64,000 nt of DNA from Citreicoccus inhibens (lineage in GTDB: Bacteria; Myxococcota; Myxococcia; Myxococcales; Myxococcaceae). A program made the translations under genes and the position numbers. The notes below the pieces were generated by a model that was not told where the DNA came from, ran no database searches, and was given only the letters and a program-made list of their open reading frames with translations. The stretch covers positions 248,001-312,000 of the forward strand of contig NZ_JAHNZT010000006.1 in NCBI RefSeq assembly GCF_019039035.1. The letters are read 5' to 3'. Positions 35,148 through 42,952 of this stretch are shown in pieces (positions within the stretch are counted from its first letter, which is position 1; every line of letters begins with the position of its first letter).

Positions 35148-35488
35148 CGTCGCGCCCGAAGCCGCCACGTCACGGGCGCCTGAGTCCCGACGCACGGCCT
35201 GACGGCCTCGCACGCCACGCGGACTGTCCGCCAAGCCCACGCGAGCCTCGGGGCTGCTGACGCCGTGCCGCATCCTGGCCGCCCCGCCTCGGCGTGAGGC
35301 CATCAGCGCCTTGCGCGTCCTGGCAGGCCCCCGCCTCGGCGTGAGGCCAGCAGCGCCTTGCGCGTCCTGGCAGCACACGGCCCCGCCTCGCCTCGAGGCC
35401 GGCAGCTCCGCCCTCGCGGGAGCCCCGTGCTCCCACGCCGCGCCACCGCCTCCCCGTCCCGGTCCTCGACGGGAGTCTCGCGCAGGCC
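35148..35488. repeat. Intergenic region with tandem hairpin repeat (units at 35285, 35332, 35384)
   Basis: No gene is supported in these 341 bp. From 35285 a unit of 47-52 bp is repeated. Units 1 (35285) and 2 (35332) are nearly identical, unit 3 (35384) is partial, and a degenerate copy may begin at 35244. Each full unit starts with gcctcggcgtgaggc, a 5-bp stem hairpin, followed by a shared cagcgccttgcgcgtcctgg segment. It lies between convergent genes and could act in transcription termination. It is also the kind of short palindromic repeat that varies between strains. Confidence 0.7.
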
Positions 35489-36430
35489 CTAAGCCTTCGC
35501 GGCGGCGGCTCGCGCGGGCACGGTCTGCGTCAGGCGCACGCCCGCGAGCACGAGCCCACCGCCCACCGCCAGCTCCCAGTGCAGCGCCTCATTGAGCAAG
35601 AGCCACGCCGCGATGGCCGTGGCCGCGGGCTGGAGGTTCGAGAAGATGGCCACGCGCGACGCGGGCACCTTCGACAGCGCGTAGTACCAGATGAGGTACG
35701 CCACCACCGACGTGAGCAGGCCCAGGTACACGATGGACCCCAGCGCCGCGCCGCTCGCGGCCTTCACCTCGGCCCACCGCAGCACCCATGGCGTCAGCGG
35801 CAACATCAGCACGGCCGCCATCGTCATGCTCCAGGCCGTGGCTCGGATGGGTCCGAACTGCGACGCGAAAGGCTTGCCCTCCGTCGTGTAGACGACCCAC
35901 GCCGCCACCGCCGCCAGGATGAGCAGGTCCCCCACCAGCGCTCCGCGCGCGCTCTCCAGCCCACGGCCCAGGAGCAGCACCACCACGCCGGTGAACGCCG
36001 TGGCGATGCCCAGCGAGGCTCGCGTCGAGGCGCGCTCACGTCCCAGGAGCAGGCTGGCCAGGTACACGCCCAGGGGCGTCAACGCGTACAGCAGCGCCGC
36101 GTGCGCAGCGGACGAGCGCGCGAGCCCGGTGAAGAACAGCACCTGGTTCACGGGCCCCGCCAGGAGCCCCAACACGAAGATGCGCTTCCACTCGGAGCGG
36201 GGCGGCAACACGGGCCCCGGCGTGAAGCACAGCAACAGCACGAACACCGAGCCACTCAGCAGGAAGCGCCACAGCACCACGGTGAGCGGCGGAAGCTCCG
36301 CCATGGCGCGCTTGCCCGCGAGGTACGTCCCCGAGCTGATGAGGACCTGAACGAGGAGCGCCGCGTACACCCAACCCAGCGACGAGGCGCTGGGCGAAGA
36401 AGTCACGGTTCGAGCTGGCTGAGCGCCCAT
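35489..36430 (-). CDS. EamA-family DMT transporter (second copy)
   Basis: A 313-residue integral membrane protein with ten hydrophobic segments in two EamA repeats. The first repeat begins VYAALLVQVLISSGTYLAGK, and ARSSAAHAALLYALTPLGVY is its helix 3-4 signature. The second covers LLILAAVAAWVVYTTEGK to the C-terminus, with SRVAIFSNLQPAATAIAAWL in the matching place. Its substrate is unknown. It is distinct in sequence from the transporter at 6719. The start codon at 36430 lies inside queG, overlapping its end by 28 bp, so the two are translationally coupled. Confidence 0.9.
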   Translation of the reverse strand: MGAQPARTVTSSPSASSLGWVYAALLVQVLISSGTYLAGKRAMAELPPLTVVLWRFLLSGSVFVLLLCFTPGPVLPPRSEWKRIFVLGLLAGPVNQVLFFTGLARSSAAHAALLYALTPLGVYLASLLLGRERASTRASLGIATAFTGVVVLLLGRGLESARGALVGDLLILAAVAAWVVYTTEGKPFASQFGPIRATAWSMTMAAVLMLPLTPWVLRWAEVKAASGAALGSIVYLGLLTSVVAYLIWYYALSKVPASRVAIFSNLQPAATAIAAWLLLNEALHWELAVGGGLVLAGVRLTQTVPARAAAAKA

Positions 36431-37422
36431 AGCGCCGCGGTACGTACCAATTCGCTCGCATCGCCGCTGAGCTTTTCGAGCACCCCTCTGGCACTCGCCT
36501 GCTTCGCCACGCCCAAGGCATACGCGGCGTTGCGGCGAAGCCCGTCGTAGCGTGCACGCGCCAGCGCGGTGCCCGGGATGAGCTCCTGGTACTGCTCGGG
36601 CGTCAGGGCCGCCAGCTCCACCGCGCCCAGCGCCGCCACCGCGCGCGGCTCGAAGCGCGCGTGGTCCGCGAACACCGGCCGGCGGTTCAGCGGACACACC
36701 TCCTGGCAGATGTCGCAGCCGAACACGAGGTTGTCGAACTTCACGCGGAAGGCCTCGGGGACCTGTCGCTCGCGGTTCTCGATGGTCTGGTAGGACAGGC
36801 AGGCGCGCGCATCCACGCGGCCATTGCCCACCAGCGCGCCCGTGGGACATGACATGAGGCAGCGACGGCACGCGCCGCAGCGGTCCGCGGCGGGCCCAGC
36901 CCCGTAGTCGTCCACCTCCGCGTCGAGGATGAGCGTGGCCAGCAGCACCCACGAGCCGTGGGACTCGGTGATGAAGCACCCGTTCTTGCCCACGTAGCCC
37001 AGGCCCGCGCGCGCCGCCCACACCTTCTCCATCATCGGGCCGCTGTCCACGCCACCGTACGTGCCCAGCTCCGGGTAGCGAAGGGAGAGCGTCTTGCGAA
37101 ACGCCTTCATCCGGTCGCGCAGCGTGGAGTGGTAGTCGCGGCCCCGCGCATAGCGGGCAATGGGCGAGTCCACCGAGGCCGCGTCATCGCGCCAGTAGTT
37201 GTTGGCGAACGAGATGACCGTGCGCGCGCCCGGCAGGAGAATGGATACGTCCAGCCGCTCGGCGGCCCGCTCGCCCATCCAGTCCATGTCCGCCGCGTAG
37301 CCCGCCGCCACCCACGAGAGGAGCGACTCGGGGGGGATGGGTTCGGCGCGCGCGAAGCCCACCAGGTCGAAGCCCACCTGATGGGCGAGTTCACGCAGGG
37401 GCGCGGTGGGCAGGACGTTCAA
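36403..37422 (-). CDS. queG: Epoxyqueuosine reductase
   Basis: Cobalamin- and iron-sulfur-dependent last step of queuosine synthesis in tRNA. The 339 residues include VGFARAEPI, an N-terminal cobalamin-binding domain (ISFANNYWR, ARYARGRDYH), GKNGCFITESHGSW and two 4Fe-4S sites (CGACRRCLMSCP and CDICQEVCPLN). A HEAT-like C-terminus ends it. The start is taken as TTG at 37422, preceded by a purine-rich gagg; no ATG fits the family's N-terminus. The cobalamin adenosyltransferase gene lies 41 bp upstream, a sensible partner for a B12 enzyme. Confidence 0.93.
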   Translation of the reverse strand: MNVLPTAPLRELAHQVGFDLVGFARAEPIPPESLLSWVAAGYAADMDWMGERAAERLDVSILLPGARTVISFANNYWRDDAASVDSPIARYARGRDYHSTLRDRMKAFRKTLSLRYPELGTYGGVDSGPMMEKVWAARAGLGYVGKNGCFITESHGSWVLLATLILDAEVDDYGAGPAADRCGACRRCLMSCPTGALVGNGRVDARACLSYQTIENRERQVPEAFRVKFDNLVFGCDICQEVCPLNRRPVFADHARFEPRAVAALGAVELAALTPEQYQELIPGTALARARYDGLRRNAAYALGVAKQASARGVLEKLSGDASELVRTAALWALSQLEP

Positions 37423-37463
37423 GGCGCCGCCCTCGTACCTCCGAAGGCCCCGCGCCGCGAGCC

Positions 37464-38027
37464 CTACTTCGCGCCGGAGGTCTCCGGAATCCACTTCACG
37501 TCCGGCACGCCCGCCCGGTGGTTCGCCAGCCGCGCCATCACGAAGAGCAGATCCGACAGCCGGTTCAGATAGACGACCACCGACGCGGGGACCTCGCCCG
37601 CGCGAACGAGCGAAACGGAGCGCCGCTCGCAGCGGCGACACACGGTGCGCCCCAGGTGCAGCGCGGCGGCGGCCTGCGTTCCACCGGGGAGGATGAAGTG
37701 CGTCATCTTCGGCAGCTCCTCCTCGAACCGGTCGATGGCGTGCTCCATGTCCTCGGCCCACGACGCCTTCAACTCGGGGATGTAGGACGACGCCTTGGTC
37801 CCCGTGGGCGTGGCCAGCACCGAGCCCACGGTGAAGAGCTGATCCTGAACGCGCTGCAACAGCGCGTCCAGGTCCGCGGGCAGCGAGAAGCCGCGCGCCA
37901 TACCGAGCGTGGCGTTGAGTTCGTCCACCTCGCCATACGCATCCACGCGCGCGTCGTCCTTGGCCACGCGTCCACCGCCGAACAGCCCCGTCTCTCCCGC
38001 GTCGCCGCTCTTCGTGTAGATCTTCAT
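37464..38027 (-). CDS. Cob(I)alamin adenosyltransferase, PduO type
   Basis: Transfers adenosyl from ATP to cob(I)alamin. The 187-residue protein has the PduO N-terminal nucleotide motif [18 protein letters not shown], a central [16 protein letters not shown] and the C-terminal [15 protein letters not shown] helix, the marker of this family. It is upstream of queG in the same direction with a 41-bp gap. QueG uses cobalamin, so the pairing may be functional, though many other B12 enzymes could be the customer. Confidence 0.94.
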   Translation of the reverse strand: MKIYTKSGDAGETGLFGGGRVAKDDARVDAYGEVDELNATLGMARGFSLPADLDALLQRVQDQLFTVGSVLATPTGTKASSYIPELKASWAEDMEHAIDRFEEELPKMTHFILPGGTQAAAALHLGRTVCRRCERRSVSLVRAGEVPASVVVYLNRLSDLLFVMARLANHRAGVPDVKWIPETSGAK

Positions 38028-38083
38028 GCGCGTCCCTTGTATGGGGGCTGCCTGAACCCGTCCATCGGTTCCACGGTCCCGCC

Positions 38084-38878
38084 ATGCAACAGTACCTCTC
38101 CCTTCTCGACCACGTTCTGAGTCACGGGACGAAGAAGAGCGACCGCACCGGCACCGGCACGCTCAGCCTCTTCGGCCACCAGCTCCGCTTCGACCTCACC
38201 CAGGGCTTTCCCCTGGTGACGACGAAGAAGCTGCACCTGAAGTCCATCATCCACGAGCTCTTGTGGATGCTGCGCGGCGACGCCAACGTGCGCTCGCTCC
38301 AGGCCCAGGGCGTCACCATCTGGGACGAGTGGGCCAACGCCGACGGAGACCTCGGTCCCGTCTATGGCCACCAGTGGCGCTCGTGGAGCGCGCCGGACGG
38401 CGGCCACATCGACCAGATGCGCCTCTTGGTGGATGGGCTGCGCAAGAACCCGGACTCGCGCCGTCACCTGGTCAGCGCGTGGAACGTGGCGGACGTGCCG
38501 GCCATGAAGCTGCCGCCCTGCCACGTGATGTTCCAGTTCTACGTGGCCGAAGGCCGCCTGTCCTGCCAGCTCTATCAGCGCAGCGCGGACCTGTTCCTCG
38601 GCCTGCCGTTCAACATCGCCTCGTACGCGCTGCTGACGCACATGGTGGCCCAGGCCACCGGACTCCAAGCACACGAGTTCATCCACACGCTCGGCGACGC
38701 GCACCTGTATCTGAACCATGTGGAGCAGGCGAAGGAGCAGCTCGCGCGGGAGCCTCGGCCCCTGCCGCGCCTGCGCCTCGACCCCGAGGTGAAGGACCTC
38801 TTCGCGTTCCGCTACGAGGACATCACCATCGAGGGCTACGAGCCCCACCCCGCCATCAAGGCGCCCGTGGCCGTATGA
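38084..38878 (+). CDS. thyA: Thymidylate synthase
   Basis: Methylates dUMP to dTMP using methylenetetrahydrofolate. It has 264 residues, the same length as E. coli ThyA, starting [12 protein letters not shown]. Motifs are [52 protein letters not shown] with the catalytic Cys, [20 protein letters not shown] and [14 protein letters not shown]. Its stop codon overlaps the folA start (atga). That coupling makes sense because ThyA releases dihydrofolate and FolA recycles it. It is divergent from the adenosyltransferase gene. Confidence 0.98.
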   Translation: MQQYLSLLDHVLSHGTKKSDRTGTGTLSLFGHQLRFDLTQGFPLVTTKKLHLKSIIHELLWMLRGDANVRSLQAQGVTIWDEWANADGDLGPVYGHQWRSWSAPDGGHIDQMRLLVDGLRKNPDSRRHLVSAWNVADVPAMKLPPCHVMFQFYVAEGRLSCQLYQRSADLFLGLPFNIASYALLTHMVAQATGLQAHEFIHTLGDAHLYLNHVEQAKEQLAREPRPLPRLRLDPEVKDLFAFRYEDITIEGYEPHPAIKAPVAV

Positions 38879-39366
38879 CGAGGCTCTCCGCCATCGTCGC
38901 CATGGCGGCCAACCGGGTTATTGGCGCGAACAACGCGCTGCCCTGGCGGCTGCCCCCGGACCTCGCGCGCTTCAAGCGCCTCACCTTGGGCCACACGCTC
39001 ATCCTGGGCCGCAAGACATACGAGTCCATCGGTCGCCCGCTGCCCGGCCGGACGACCGTCGTCGTCACGCGCCAGCGAGACTACGCGCCTCCCGGAGTGA
39101 CGGTGGTGCACTCGGTGGAAGACGCCCTCACGCGCGCCCAGGACGACGCCGAGGTCTTCATCGCGGGCGGCGCCGACCTCTACGCACAGACGTTCCCGCG
39201 CTGGGACACGCTCTACCTCACGCGCCTCGAGCGGGACGTCCCCGGCGACACGTACTTCCCCGAGCTGGACCTGTCCGGTTGGCGACTCGTCGAGGAGGAG
39301 CGCCACCCCGAGGGCGAGCTGCCCTACGCCTTCCTTACCTACCAGCGCGGACCGAAATCCAACTGA
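38875..39366 (+). CDS. folA: Dihydrofolate reductase
   Basis: Regenerates tetrahydrofolate. The 163 residues open [20 protein letters not shown] and show [14 protein letters not shown] (substrate Asp at DL), [17 protein letters not shown] and [14 protein letters not shown]. Its ATG overlaps the thyA stop by 4 bp. Upstream frame codons belong to thyA shadow sequence. It is followed by a short AT-rich region that carries the palindrome before the FTR1 gene. Confidence 0.97.
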   Translation: MTRLSAIVAMAANRVIGANNALPWRLPPDLARFKRLTLGHTLILGRKTYESIGRPLPGRTTVVVTRQRDYAPPGVTVVHSVEDALTRAQDDAEVFIAGGADLYAQTFPRWDTLYLTRLERDVPGDTYFPELDLSGWRLVEEERHPEGELPYAFLTYQRGPKSN

Positions 39367-39399
39367 GCGCCGGGCGCCATCCGCCAGGATAGGACAGCC

Positions 39400-39426
39400 C
39401 AATTTTGATTTTGAATATCAAAATTG
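39400..39426. promoter_or_regulatory. Candidate operator: 10-bp palindrome before the iron-permease gene
   Basis: caattttgat (39400-39409) and atcaaaattg (39417-39426) form a perfect inverted repeat with a 7-bp spacer, 33 bp before the GTG start of the cytochrome-FTR1 gene. The block is strongly AT-rich in otherwise GC-rich DNA. A shorter caattcgattg palindrome follows at 39435-39445. Position and symmetry suggest a repressor site, and Fur is the natural candidate for an iron-uptake gene. The match to the Fur consensus is only partial. Confidence 0.45.
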
Positions 39427-39458
39427 AAATAGCGCAATTCGATTGGTACATAGGCCGG

Positions 39459-41339
39459 GTGACTCGCTCCGCATCCCTGGTTCTGTGCCTGTTGCTCGCG
39501 TCGACCTCGTCCCTGGCGGCGGAACCCGCACCCGACGAGGGGCGCTCCTGGCATCGGCTGGTGGGCATCCTCCAGTATCTCCAGGCGGACTATCCGGCGG
39601 CGGTCGAGTCCCGCTCCGCGTTCGAGCTGGCGGAGCAGACGAGCTTCGCGAACGAGGCGGTGGAGACGGCGCGCGACCTGGGCCCGACGGGGAGCGCCTT
39701 CGTGGCGCGCGTGCAGGCCATCCAGGAGCGCGTGTCGCACGGTCAGGACGCAGAGGGCGTCAGCCGCGACTGCGCCGCGCTGGTGGAGGACCTGGTGATG
39801 GCGGGTGGACTGGCGCGCAGCCCGCGTCATCCGCCGGACCTGAAGCAGGGCGCCGCGCTCTATCAAGCCAACTGCGCCGCGTGTCACGGGGCGGACGGCC
39901 GCGCGCAGGTGGCCATCGCGGAGACGATGGAGCCGCGCGCCGCCAGCTTCCACGACGCGGAGCGCATGGACGGCATCACCCCGTACAAGGCCTTCAACAC
40001 CACCAGCTTCGGGGTGCCCGGCACGGCCATGCCGGCCTACCCCACGCTCTCCGAGGATGAGCGCTGGTCCATGGCCTTCTTCCTCTTCACGCTGCGCCAG
40101 CCGCCCTGCGAGGGCGCCCCGCCGAGCATCTCGCTGGAGCGCCTGGCCAACTCCACCGACACGCAGCTCGCCAGGCAGTACGGCGAGAAGAACGTCGCGT
40201 GCCTGCGCCGCCACATGCCGGACGCGGACGAGGAGCGCTCGCTCCTGACGGCGCGCCACGGCGTGGGCGAGGCACTGCGCCTGGGCGCGGCGGGTGACTC
40301 GGCGGCCGCGAAGACGGCGCTGCTGGACGCGTACCTCAACGGCCTGGAGCCCGTGGAGCCCAAGCTGCGCGCGAGGGATCCGCAGCTCATCTCGCGCCTG
40401 GAGGCGGCCTTCCTCCAGGCGCGCATCTCCGCCGAGAAGGGCAGCCCCAAGCTCCAGGAGGACGGCCGCGAGCTGCTGTCGCTGTTGGACCAGGCGCGCA
40501 ACAGCAGCGGTGACACCGCGAGCATGTTGTCCGTGGTGTGGCTGACGCTGCTCATCCTGCTGCGCGAGGGCTTCGAGGCCACCATCATCGTCACCGCGCT
40601 GCTGGCCGCGCTGAAGAAGATGGGCGCCATGGAGCAGGTGCGCGTGGTGCACATCGGCTGGGTGTCCGCGCTGTTCGTGGGCGCGCTGGCCTACGTGCTC
40701 GGCCGGCACCTGCTCGCCGGCGCGCAGCGCGAGTGGCTGGAGGGCCTCACGGCGCTCGTCGCGGTGGGCATGCTGATGTACGCGGCGCTGTGGCTCAACG
40801 CGCGCGCCAACGTGAGCAGCTTCATGGGCGAGCTGCGCCAGCGCATGCAGGGCGCGCTGGGCCGCGGCAGCACCACGGGCCTGTTCATCATCGCCTTCAC
40901 GTCCGTGCTGCGTGAGAGCTTCGAGACGGCCATCTTCCTCCAGGGCCTCGCGGTGGACTCCGCCACGGGCGTGGCGTGGGGCTCGCTGTTGGGCGTGGTG
41001 GTCATCCTGCTGCTCGTCTTCGCCGTGAGCCGCATGGGCTACCGGCTGCCCATGAAGACGCTGTTCAGCGTCTCCACCGTGGTGCTCATGGCGACGGCCG
41101 TCATCCTGCTCGGCAAGGGGCTGCACGCCATGCAGGAGGTGGGCGTGGTGCCGCTGGCCCCCATCCGCTTCATCACCGTGGACATGCTGGGCCTGTACCC
41201 GGACATGATGTCGCTGCTGCCGCAGTTGCTGCTGGCCCTCGCGCCCGTGCTCTGGGTGTGGTCGCGCCGGCGCCCACGCGGTGAGCGGGTGGAGTCTGCG
41301 CCGGAGAGTGGCGCGACGCGGGCACCGCCCTTGCAGTAG
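39459..41339 (+). CDS. Cytochrome c-FTR1 iron permease fusion
   Basis: Probably imports iron, coupling a heme domain to the FTR1/EfeU permease. The 626-residue protein has a signal peptide (LVLCLLLASTSSLAAEP). A helical segment and a cytochrome c domain follow (ANCAACHGADG with a CxxCH heme site; GTAMPAYPTL provides the likely Met ligand). The C-terminal half has about seven hydrophobic segments. It carries the two FTR1 ferroxidase-type motifs, LLREGFEATII and VLRESFETAIF (RExxE). The start is GTG at 39459, just after an AT-rich palindrome. Confidence 0.9.
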   Translation: MTRSASLVLCLLLASTSSLAAEPAPDEGRSWHRLVGILQYLQADYPAAVESRSAFELAEQTSFANEAVETARDLGPTGSAFVARVQAIQERVSHGQDAEGVSRDCAALVEDLVMAGGLARSPRHPPDLKQGAALYQANCAACHGADGRAQVAIAETMEPRAASFHDAERMDGITPYKAFNTTSFGVPGTAMPAYPTLSEDERWSMAFFLFTLRQPPCEGAPPSISLERLANSTDTQLARQYGEKNVACLRRHMPDADEERSLLTARHGVGEALRLGAAGDSAAAKTALLDAYLNGLEPVEPKLRARDPQLISRLEAAFLQARISAEKGSPKLQEDGRELLSLLDQARNSSGDTASMLSVVWLTLLILLREGFEATIIVTALLAALKKMGAMEQVRVVHIGWVSALFVGALAYVLGRHLLAGAQREWLEGLTALVAVGMLMYAALWLNARANVSSFMGELRQRMQGALGRGSTTGLFIIAFTSVLRESFETAIFLQGLAVDSATGVAWGSLLGVVVILLLVFAVSRMGYRLPMKTLFSVSTVVLMATAVILLGKGLHAMQEVGVVPLAPIRFITVDMLGLYPDMMSLLPQLLLALAPVLWVWSRRRPRGERVESAPESGATRAPPLQ

Positions 41340-41347
41340 CGTCCCGC

Positions 41348-42190
41348 ATGGTGACGCCCCCTCGCCGCTCCGCACTGCTGTTCCTGCTGCTCGTGCCCGC
41401 CCTCGGGCTCGCCCAGCAGACCTCCAGGGCCGCCACCGAAGGCACCACCAGCAGCACCGAGTTCGCCCCGGGCTCCCGGGAGGAGCCCCTGGGCACCCCG
41501 CCGCGCGGGCTCCCACCTCCGCCCCTGGTCAATGTCCCCGAAGAGAGCGCGCCGACCCGGTGGGATGCCCCCGAGGCGCCCCGGACCGAGCGCTCCGACT
41601 TCGCCAGCGGCGCCTCCGGACAGAACCATGCGGTGGCCGCCGCGGCCCTGCCTCCCCACCTCGTGACGGACGCGCCCCGGGACCCCGTGCCGCGCATCGC
41701 CGTGGACATGGTGGGCGGCGCGGCCGGAGGCGTGGTGGGCGTGCTGGGACTGGGACTCGCGGGCTACCTGGCCGCCGCGCCCACGGTGGGGTGCAACTCG
41801 GATGAGTGCTCCATCCTCGCGGTGATGGCGGGCATCGCGGGAGGTTGCATCGGCGTTCCCCTGGGGACCTACCTGGGCGGACAGCTCATGGGGGGGCAGG
41901 GCCGCCTGTGGCCCACCGCGGTGGGCAGTCTGGTGGGCTGGGGAGGCGCCCTCCTGGGGCAGGTGACGCTGAACAACGGCGAAGGAGGGGGCACCCCCTC
42001 CACCGTCATGGCCGCCGCGCTGCTGGCGCTGCCAGTCATCGGCGCGACGGTGGGCTACGAGCTGTCCCAGGCCCCCCAGGCCCCCGTCCGCCACGACACG
42101 GATGTCGCGTCTCGACAGTCCGTGCGGCTCGTGCCCGTGGCCGGCTACGCCCAGGGCTCGGCCCGGCTGGGGCTCATGGGCAGCTTCTAG
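41348..42190 (+). CDS. Secreted Gly-rich protein of unknown function, paralogue A
   Basis: A 280-residue exported protein with a signal peptide (SALLFLLLVPALGLAQ). A disordered Pro-rich region of about 70 residues comes next. A hydrophobic Gly-rich block follows (VDMVGGAAGGVVGVLGLGLAG, further LGTYLGGQLMG and AVGSLVGWGGALLG), interrupted by TVGCNSDECSI with two Cys. The protein ends GLMGSF. Gly-zipper helices of this kind often oligomerise in membranes. The next gene (42275) encodes a clear paralogue with the same order and the ending GLAGSF. I do not recognise the family. Confidence 0.75.
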   Translation: MVTPPRRSALLFLLLVPALGLAQQTSRAATEGTTSSTEFAPGSREEPLGTPPRGLPPPPLVNVPEESAPTRWDAPEAPRTERSDFASGASGQNHAVAAAALPPHLVTDAPRDPVPRIAVDMVGGAAGGVVGVLGLGLAGYLAAAPTVGCNSDECSILAVMAGIAGGCIGVPLGTYLGGQLMGGQGRLWPTAVGSLVGWGGALLGQVTLNNGEGGGTPSTVMAAALLALPVIGATVGYELSQAPQAPVRHDTDVASRQSVRLVPVAGYAQGSARLGLMGSF

Positions 42191-42274
42191 GGCCGCCTCC
42201 CGGTGCGGGTCCGAGTCTTGCTTTCCGCCCTCCCCGGCGGCCGAGGCTCGGCGGTGCGCCGAGGAGCCGTGGCC

Positions 42275-42952
42275 ATGTTTCCAGTTCGCAACCTTCCAGC
42301 GGTGGTGCTGCTGGCCTGGGGGCTCGCGCTGCCAGCCCGAGCCGCGACGGACGCGCCCATCCTGACGCCGCCACCGCTCGTCTCTGCCATCGAGGAGCCG
42401 CCAGCGACCTCAACGGCGGCGCACCGTGAGGACGGCGCGGCGCCGAGCGCGGGGCTCGAAGGAGTCCGGGCGACACCGCCCGCCTCAACGGGGCGGCGGG
42501 TGTTCTCGGAGGTGCTGGGCGGCGGCCTGGGCGGTGGCGCGGGCTTGCTCGTGGGCGTGCTGACGTCCCTGGTGCTCGAGCCCAGCTTTCGGCGGTGCAC
42601 CGGCGACGTGTGCACCACGGACAAGACGCCCATGGTGGGGCTGTCCCTGTTGGGGCTCTCGCTCGGCACGGCGACGGGCGTCTACGCCGCGGGGCACTGG
42701 ATGGATGGCCGCGGGAGCGCGGTGCCCACCTTCGCGGGGGCGCTGCTCGGCGGCGCGACGTCCACGGCGCTGTACATGGCGGGCGTGGGCAAGCAGGACG
42801 CCGACGTGGGCCGGGTGACGATGCTGCTGTCCCTGCCCTTGGCCGCGGCCATCGCCAGCTTCGAGTGGTCCTCCGCGCGCGCCCCGCACGTCGTGCCCAC
42901 CGTGACGATGGGCCCGGACGGCGGGGCGGTGGGCCTCGCCGGGAGCTTCTAG
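42275..42952 (+). CDS. Secreted Gly-rich protein of unknown function, paralogue B
   Basis: A 225-residue relative of the preceding gene's product: signal peptide (AVVLLAWGLALPARA), Pro-rich linker and Gly-rich hydrophobic block (SEVLGGGLGGGAGLLVGVL). A two-Cys loop (RRCTGDVCTTD) and further Gly-rich helices (YAAGHWMDGRG) follow, ending GLAGSF. The ATG at 42275 has a gaggag site upstream; a longer frame from 42203 adds only an Arg-rich stretch. The two genes presumably arose by tandem duplication. It overlaps the convergent Nudix-MBL gene by 4 bp at its end. Confidence 0.75.
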   Translation: MFPVRNLPAVVLLAWGLALPARAATDAPILTPPPLVSAIEEPPATSTAAHREDGAAPSAGLEGVRATPPASTGRRVFSEVLGGGLGGGAGLLVGVLTSLVLEPSFRRCTGDVCTTDKTPMVGLSLLGLSLGTATGVYAAGHWMDGRGSAVPTFAGALLGGATSTALYMAGVGKQDADVGRVTMLLSLPLAAAIASFEWSSARAPHVVPTVTMGPDGGAVGLAGSF

